This document shows, in pieces, positions 60,401 to 64,000 of a DNA stretch of 64,000 nt. The notes below the pieces were generated by a model that searched no databases, was not told the DNA's origin, and worked only from the letters and a program-made list of their open reading frames with translations. A program made the position numbers and the translations under genes. The stretch spans positions 8,556,001 through 8,620,000 of the forward strand of contig JAYKYS010000005.1 in the NCBI GenBank assembly GCA_036924285.1, read 5' to 3'. The stretch is from Asterella californica. Lineage: Eukaryota; Streptophyta; Marchantiopsida; Marchantiales; Aytoniaceae. Position 1 is the first letter of the stretch. Every line of letters starts with the position of its first letter.

Positions 60401-62609
60401 GCCACTTATAACTCAAGTAGCTTGATATGTTCCGCAACACCGACAGAAAGCAACGCTTATGGGAAATGCTGGGAACTATTTGTTATCTTCTCCTCAACAC
60501 TTCAGTCCTATTACAAGTCGGATTGGTGTGACCGTGTGCAAAGTAAATAAGGACATGGATAGACACTTAGCATCCTTCAGGTTTTCAGTATATTTACTGG
60601 ATGAAGCTTCTCTTCCAAAACCATACATGGGGAGGGAAACGCCTGGACAGGAAGTAAGTCTTCTGCGGCCAGTCGTTGGTACTAATGAGGGGTTAAACTC
60701 TGGTATACAGATACATAAACAACAACGGGGATTTAGGAGACTTACCAGTTGTCTACTCCAGCAAACGACGGCTTCTTCGGTTTACGTAAATCCCTTCTAC
60801 TTCTTCTCTGCAGTATATTTGTTTCACATGCATTTGCTGAATGGCTTGCTTGAAGGTTGTAAGTAGAAGATTAAAAAGCTTTCGTTAAGTTACGTCTTGG
60901 ATTGCTGTTGAACTTCGAGTGAGCTTCTTCCTGTATCGGCAAAGGCACGTCTTGAAAGTTGCTTAAAGTTTCTATCGAGTAAAGGGCTCGCTTGAAATGA
61001 AATCAGAACGAAGAACGAAACGTCCCCACAATATTAGCTGTTACCTGTTACACTTCCAAGCAGATTCCGTTGATGCTCAGTTCCATCAAGCTTCAACGCA
61101 TTGTTTTATGTTTGTCACTAGTAGTAGTGTCTCTAGATTGAAGGAGTGACGACGTTATTGTAGGAGAGGAAGGTGAACGATAATTAATTTTGATTTATAT
61201 CGTATGAGAGATTCCTATCTCTTTGCCCGGTCCTCCTTTTCGTGGGAGGGTGGCTTTCCTTTCAATGTTTCATTCGTTGTTGCGTAGTTCCTTTTCCTTT
61301 TCTTTTTTCTTTTTCTTTTTAAAAGGACGGCAGAACGTCCGAGAAGTTTATTAAGTAAAAAGGGGAAAAACATATGGGTCCCAAATGGGACCGAAGGAAC
61401 TCCAGCTAGAGAAGCACACCCCGATAGTTTATGTTGCGTAGTTTCTTAACTTCCATGCCTGTATTTATACGGTAGCTCCATTTGTTCAATAACCCTTTAA
61501 ATTAGAGGCGATGGCTTGGAGAAGATCGCAATGTCCGCTGGCCACATTGACTTTGGACCTAGATTAAATCAAAGCGTGCTAAAGTTGTGCAAGGCTGTAT
61601 CCTGTTGCTCAATTGCAAGCGTGCTCCCCGTATTTTTGAGTTTTAAGGAACAAGTATAGGCCATGTTCGATGTATACGGACGAGTGGTCGAAGCATTCGC
61701 TCATTCTCCCAAATAAGACTTCCAAGCGAATTTTGAGGGAGTTCCACGGTAACGTTTTTACTGGAATAACATGCAGCCCGATAGCGTAAAAGTTTTGGAG
61801 TACTCCAGTAGACGAACGTTAAAGAACAACAACAGACATTCAGAAAGCGAAGTTTTATACAGACTATATCAGAGCCAGAAGTGAAATAACTCTTTGCACA
61901 AGGTATCTCCAGAAGATTTAGTCAAGAAAAATATTTGCGAATATATATTGTGCTGTCTTCAAGTCGGCTCAGATTGTTAGAAAGTAGTACGACGATCTAT
62001 GTTCATGATCAGCACTGAAGAACTGTCACAGTGACAGGAAAGGACAATACTAGATCAATAGATTCTGAAGTTAGAAAGTTGTATGCCATTTGGGACAGAT
62101 TATAATCAAGGATTATACATGTGGACTTGTGGACTTGTGGTTGCAGGGTGCAGTGTAACCCCCAGAAGCAGAATGGCCTCAACAGAACGGAGTGTGAGCA
62201 GGGGCAAGCCGCCGGAAGCTTAAAGAATACTAAAGACTCAGACCTCGATGATATATCAGAGCAGCGTCCAAGGAAAAAGAGGTCAGTGTGGAGACGAATT
62301 CTGGTGTCCAAAGCTTTCATAGCTGTTGCTACAACTCTTTCGTATATTGCTCTCATAGGGATCACTGTCTTTATTATTTTCCAAGCCAGAAAAGATCTGT
62401 GTCCAACAAATACCGGAAGAGGAGGGAACTCCGGAGATAACAGAACCGAACCTGTTTCTCAGACAGACCCTGCTCCTCTTCCTCCTGCTCCTCCTTCTCC
62501 TGATCATTTTTCTAGAGAGTCGGAGAATGCTGAGAATGCTACAAGCAGGACGGATTTAGTTGCTACAGGGGGCTTAAGAAGCGATCAGTTCGCGTCTGTT
62601 TCTGAGTAG
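57441..62609 (+). CDS. Malectin-like / LRR receptor-like protein without a kinase domain
   Basis: A type I membrane protein resembling plant RLP4-type receptors. Exon 1 (57441-57516) encodes a signal peptide, MIMRIVCWLVLYVTIILIRVSAQ, then EYG. Exons 2 and 3 (57731-58343, 58653-59188) encode a malectin-like domain: FISIDCGSPDAYTD, KNCYVLPAKERHIYVIRASF, VYFCLINIGEGDPFISSLELRPL, and the YRDDLHDRIW start of the second half. Exon 4 (59341-59467) has GDPCLPVPWDWIVCD and PPRITQL, the usual join to LRRs. One LRR exon is visible at about 60275-60326 (FVGSIPDLNGLEKLQT). The exons between 59467 and 62147 are not fully resolved. The last exon (62147-62609) has RPRKKRSVWRRI, a membrane segment (AFIAVATTLSYIALIGITVFIIF) and a short Pro/Ser-rich tail to TAG at 62607-62609. 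No kinase follows. It should act at the cell surface, perhaps with a kinase partner. Confidence 0.83.
61280..61400 (-). mobile_element. Possible small retroposed insertion with an A-rich tail
   Basis: On the plus strand a long T-rich tract (about 61286-61320) is followed by AAAAGGACGGCAGAACGTCC (a small hairpin) and GGGTCCCAAATGGGACC (another). Read on the minus strand this is a short unit ending in an A-rich tail, as for SINE/LINE 3' ends. It lies inside an intron of the malectin-like gene. No coding region or target duplication was identified. Confidence 0.3.
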
Positions 62610-64000
62610 TTAACCAGTGAGATATTTGAGTAGTTGTTTCTCGCGTTTAATATATGGCAAAGATTTGGCTCCGTTCCTTGTGTCGTTTCTCCTTTCATGT
62701 CTTATGGATGAGCTCTTCCCATTTCCTTTGCTGCAATGTCCACGCTAAGTGAGAACAAACAGTTGGACACCGTCGGTTCCTACAAAGGGTCAGACAGAAG
62801 TTTCTCTTACTCAGTGTTTTTAACTGAAAGCATTAGAGCAAACCTTCTATAGTTTCTAGTGAAGAGTTAGGTTTCATCAGCTTATTTAGATCAAGAAGCT
62901 ATCTCTCTAACTACAGAACCATAGAATCAAGATTGGTAGGATGTGGCAACATCAAATAAATCTAAATTATAGTTAGTAATGGATATTCTTAGGGCTCTTG
63001 TTTGTGTTTCTCTTGTGCTTCTCAAAGTTATATAGAAATGCAAAATAGCCTTGTCTAGACGCAATCAACATTAAACATATGCTAATGTTGAGTTTCAACT
63101 ACACCAACATTCATCATAGTGGTTCCATTTGAGGAGCTTGAGTCCTATGATCTCGAAGAGTATTTCAGAATGAATATTGCAGAGTGTATGTTGTTTATGA
63201 AAATATGATTAAACTATAAGAAGTATTAGATTAGAGAAGAAATCAAATGTCAATTAAAACGTTACAATATATTCACGTATAGGTGAATCACTTGATTAAC
63301 TATAGTTACATTCGTAGTTACTTTAGGCGAACAGTTATATTTTTATTTTTGTCTAGAATGATGTTACAACATATGAATCAAATTTTACTTATGTGGTTAA
63401 GATATGTTACTCAGTAACTTAGAGTTATTTTGGAATAGAAGTGGTTGGATAAAAACTATAACCTAGAATTCGGACTCTAAATATAAACTCTCTCAAGAGC
63501 TTGACATAAATGTTACCTTTGGTCAGAAAACTGACCGACGAGAAGAATTTTGGTCTACAAAAGCTCTTTTAATATAATGAGTGAAAATAGACCAAGAAAG
63601 TTTGATCGAGCTTATCGATTGACATCAAAAGAGACAAAACATATATCCATGAAGGTAAAACCCCATTTTTCTTTCATAAACATCAATAACATTTAGAAAG
63701 AAAGTGAAGCAACTAGAACTCAGCATTTGTAAAACATTCACAAACCAGATATTATGAATATGTTAGACACTAGAATTCAGTCTTAAAGTGTGGTCCCCAA
63801 GAGTCTTAAAGAACCCTACAAGCTAAGAGTGGTTGCTGGAGTTGGAGAGCTCTCAATCATAAAGGAACAACTACTTGAACTATCATATTATCACAATCTT
63901 GTCCTTTTTTCAGATCCTTTAGGACGTTTCCCATTGGTTGACTTGTATGACTAAATATGACTCTTTGCAACTTGGTGATACGTGGAGATTTCAACTATGA
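62610..64000. other. AT-rich right edge, nothing recognised
   Basis: Composition falls to AT-rich after about 62.8 kb, similar to the transposon island. No open frame with a motif, LTR end or RNA gene was seen. It may be the start of another repeat block. Confidence 0.45.

Noticed and set aside
60459..60866. 135-codon plus-strand open frame inside the malectin-like locus
   Set aside because: It has no LRR or other motif and runs across likely introns. A short LRR-like piece may exist nearby but I cannot define it.
1..64000. CRISPR arrays, operons, bacterial RBS or terminators, tRNA and rRNA genes
   Set aside because: The sequence is eukaryotic nuclear DNA. No regularly spaced repeats, no rRNA blocks and no convincing tRNA A/B boxes with a cloverleaf were found by eye. 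A tRNA scan was not possible.

Overview
The window is nuclear DNA from a plant. It has spliced genes with GT-AG introns of about 50 bp to 2 kb, plastid-type genes and plant-only families (a plastid fibrillin, an XBAT35-type E3 ligase and a malectin-like receptor-like protein). It also has a gene for DRC9/IQCG, a motile-cilium nexin-dynein regulatory complex subunit. Together these point to a land plant with flagellated sperm (bryophyte or seedless vascular plant, perhaps a liverwort). The species cannot be fixed from sequence alone.

Layout. Left arm (1-17.6 kb): a spliced but unrecognised gene on the minus strand (about 1.35-3.3 kb), a long stretch with small repeats and no gene I can support (3.4-13.6 kb), and a complete eight-exon plastid fibrillin gene on the minus strand (13.66-17.57 kb). 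Centre (about 17.9-32.5 kb): an AT-rich transposon island. It holds (a) an old Ty3/gypsy-type element whose polyprotein carries a decayed C5-cytosine DNA methyltransferase domain between the protease and the reverse transcriptase, (b) a long foldback hairpin in that element just after the methyltransferase, and (c) a younger chromodomain-bearing Ty3/gypsy element (chromovirus) that breaks the older one. The younger element is arranged as a partial tandem array with three LTR copies, and two of these LTRs carry clusters of perfect heat shock elements. Right arm (32.8-62.6 kb), five loci: an organelle-type P-loop NTPase (+), an XBAT35-like ankyrin/RING ubiquitin ligase (-), a decayed SET-domain gene fragment (-), DRC9 (+) and a malectin-like/LRR receptor-like protein without a kinase (+). 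The last 1.4 kb is AT-rich and I recognise nothing in it.

Exon models were made by hand from splice consensus, phase and family similarity. Three models (fibrillin, XBAT35-like, DRC9) close in phase over all exons. The P-loop gene also closes in phase but has one in-frame TAG. The middle of the malectin gene and the whole leftmost gene are only partly resolved. The genes belong to unrelated pathways (plastid lipid, organelle ATPase, ubiquitin, cilium, cell surface) and no functional cluster is suggested. The most unusual content is in the transposon island: a retroelement-borne methyltransferase and heat-shock-element-bearing LTRs.
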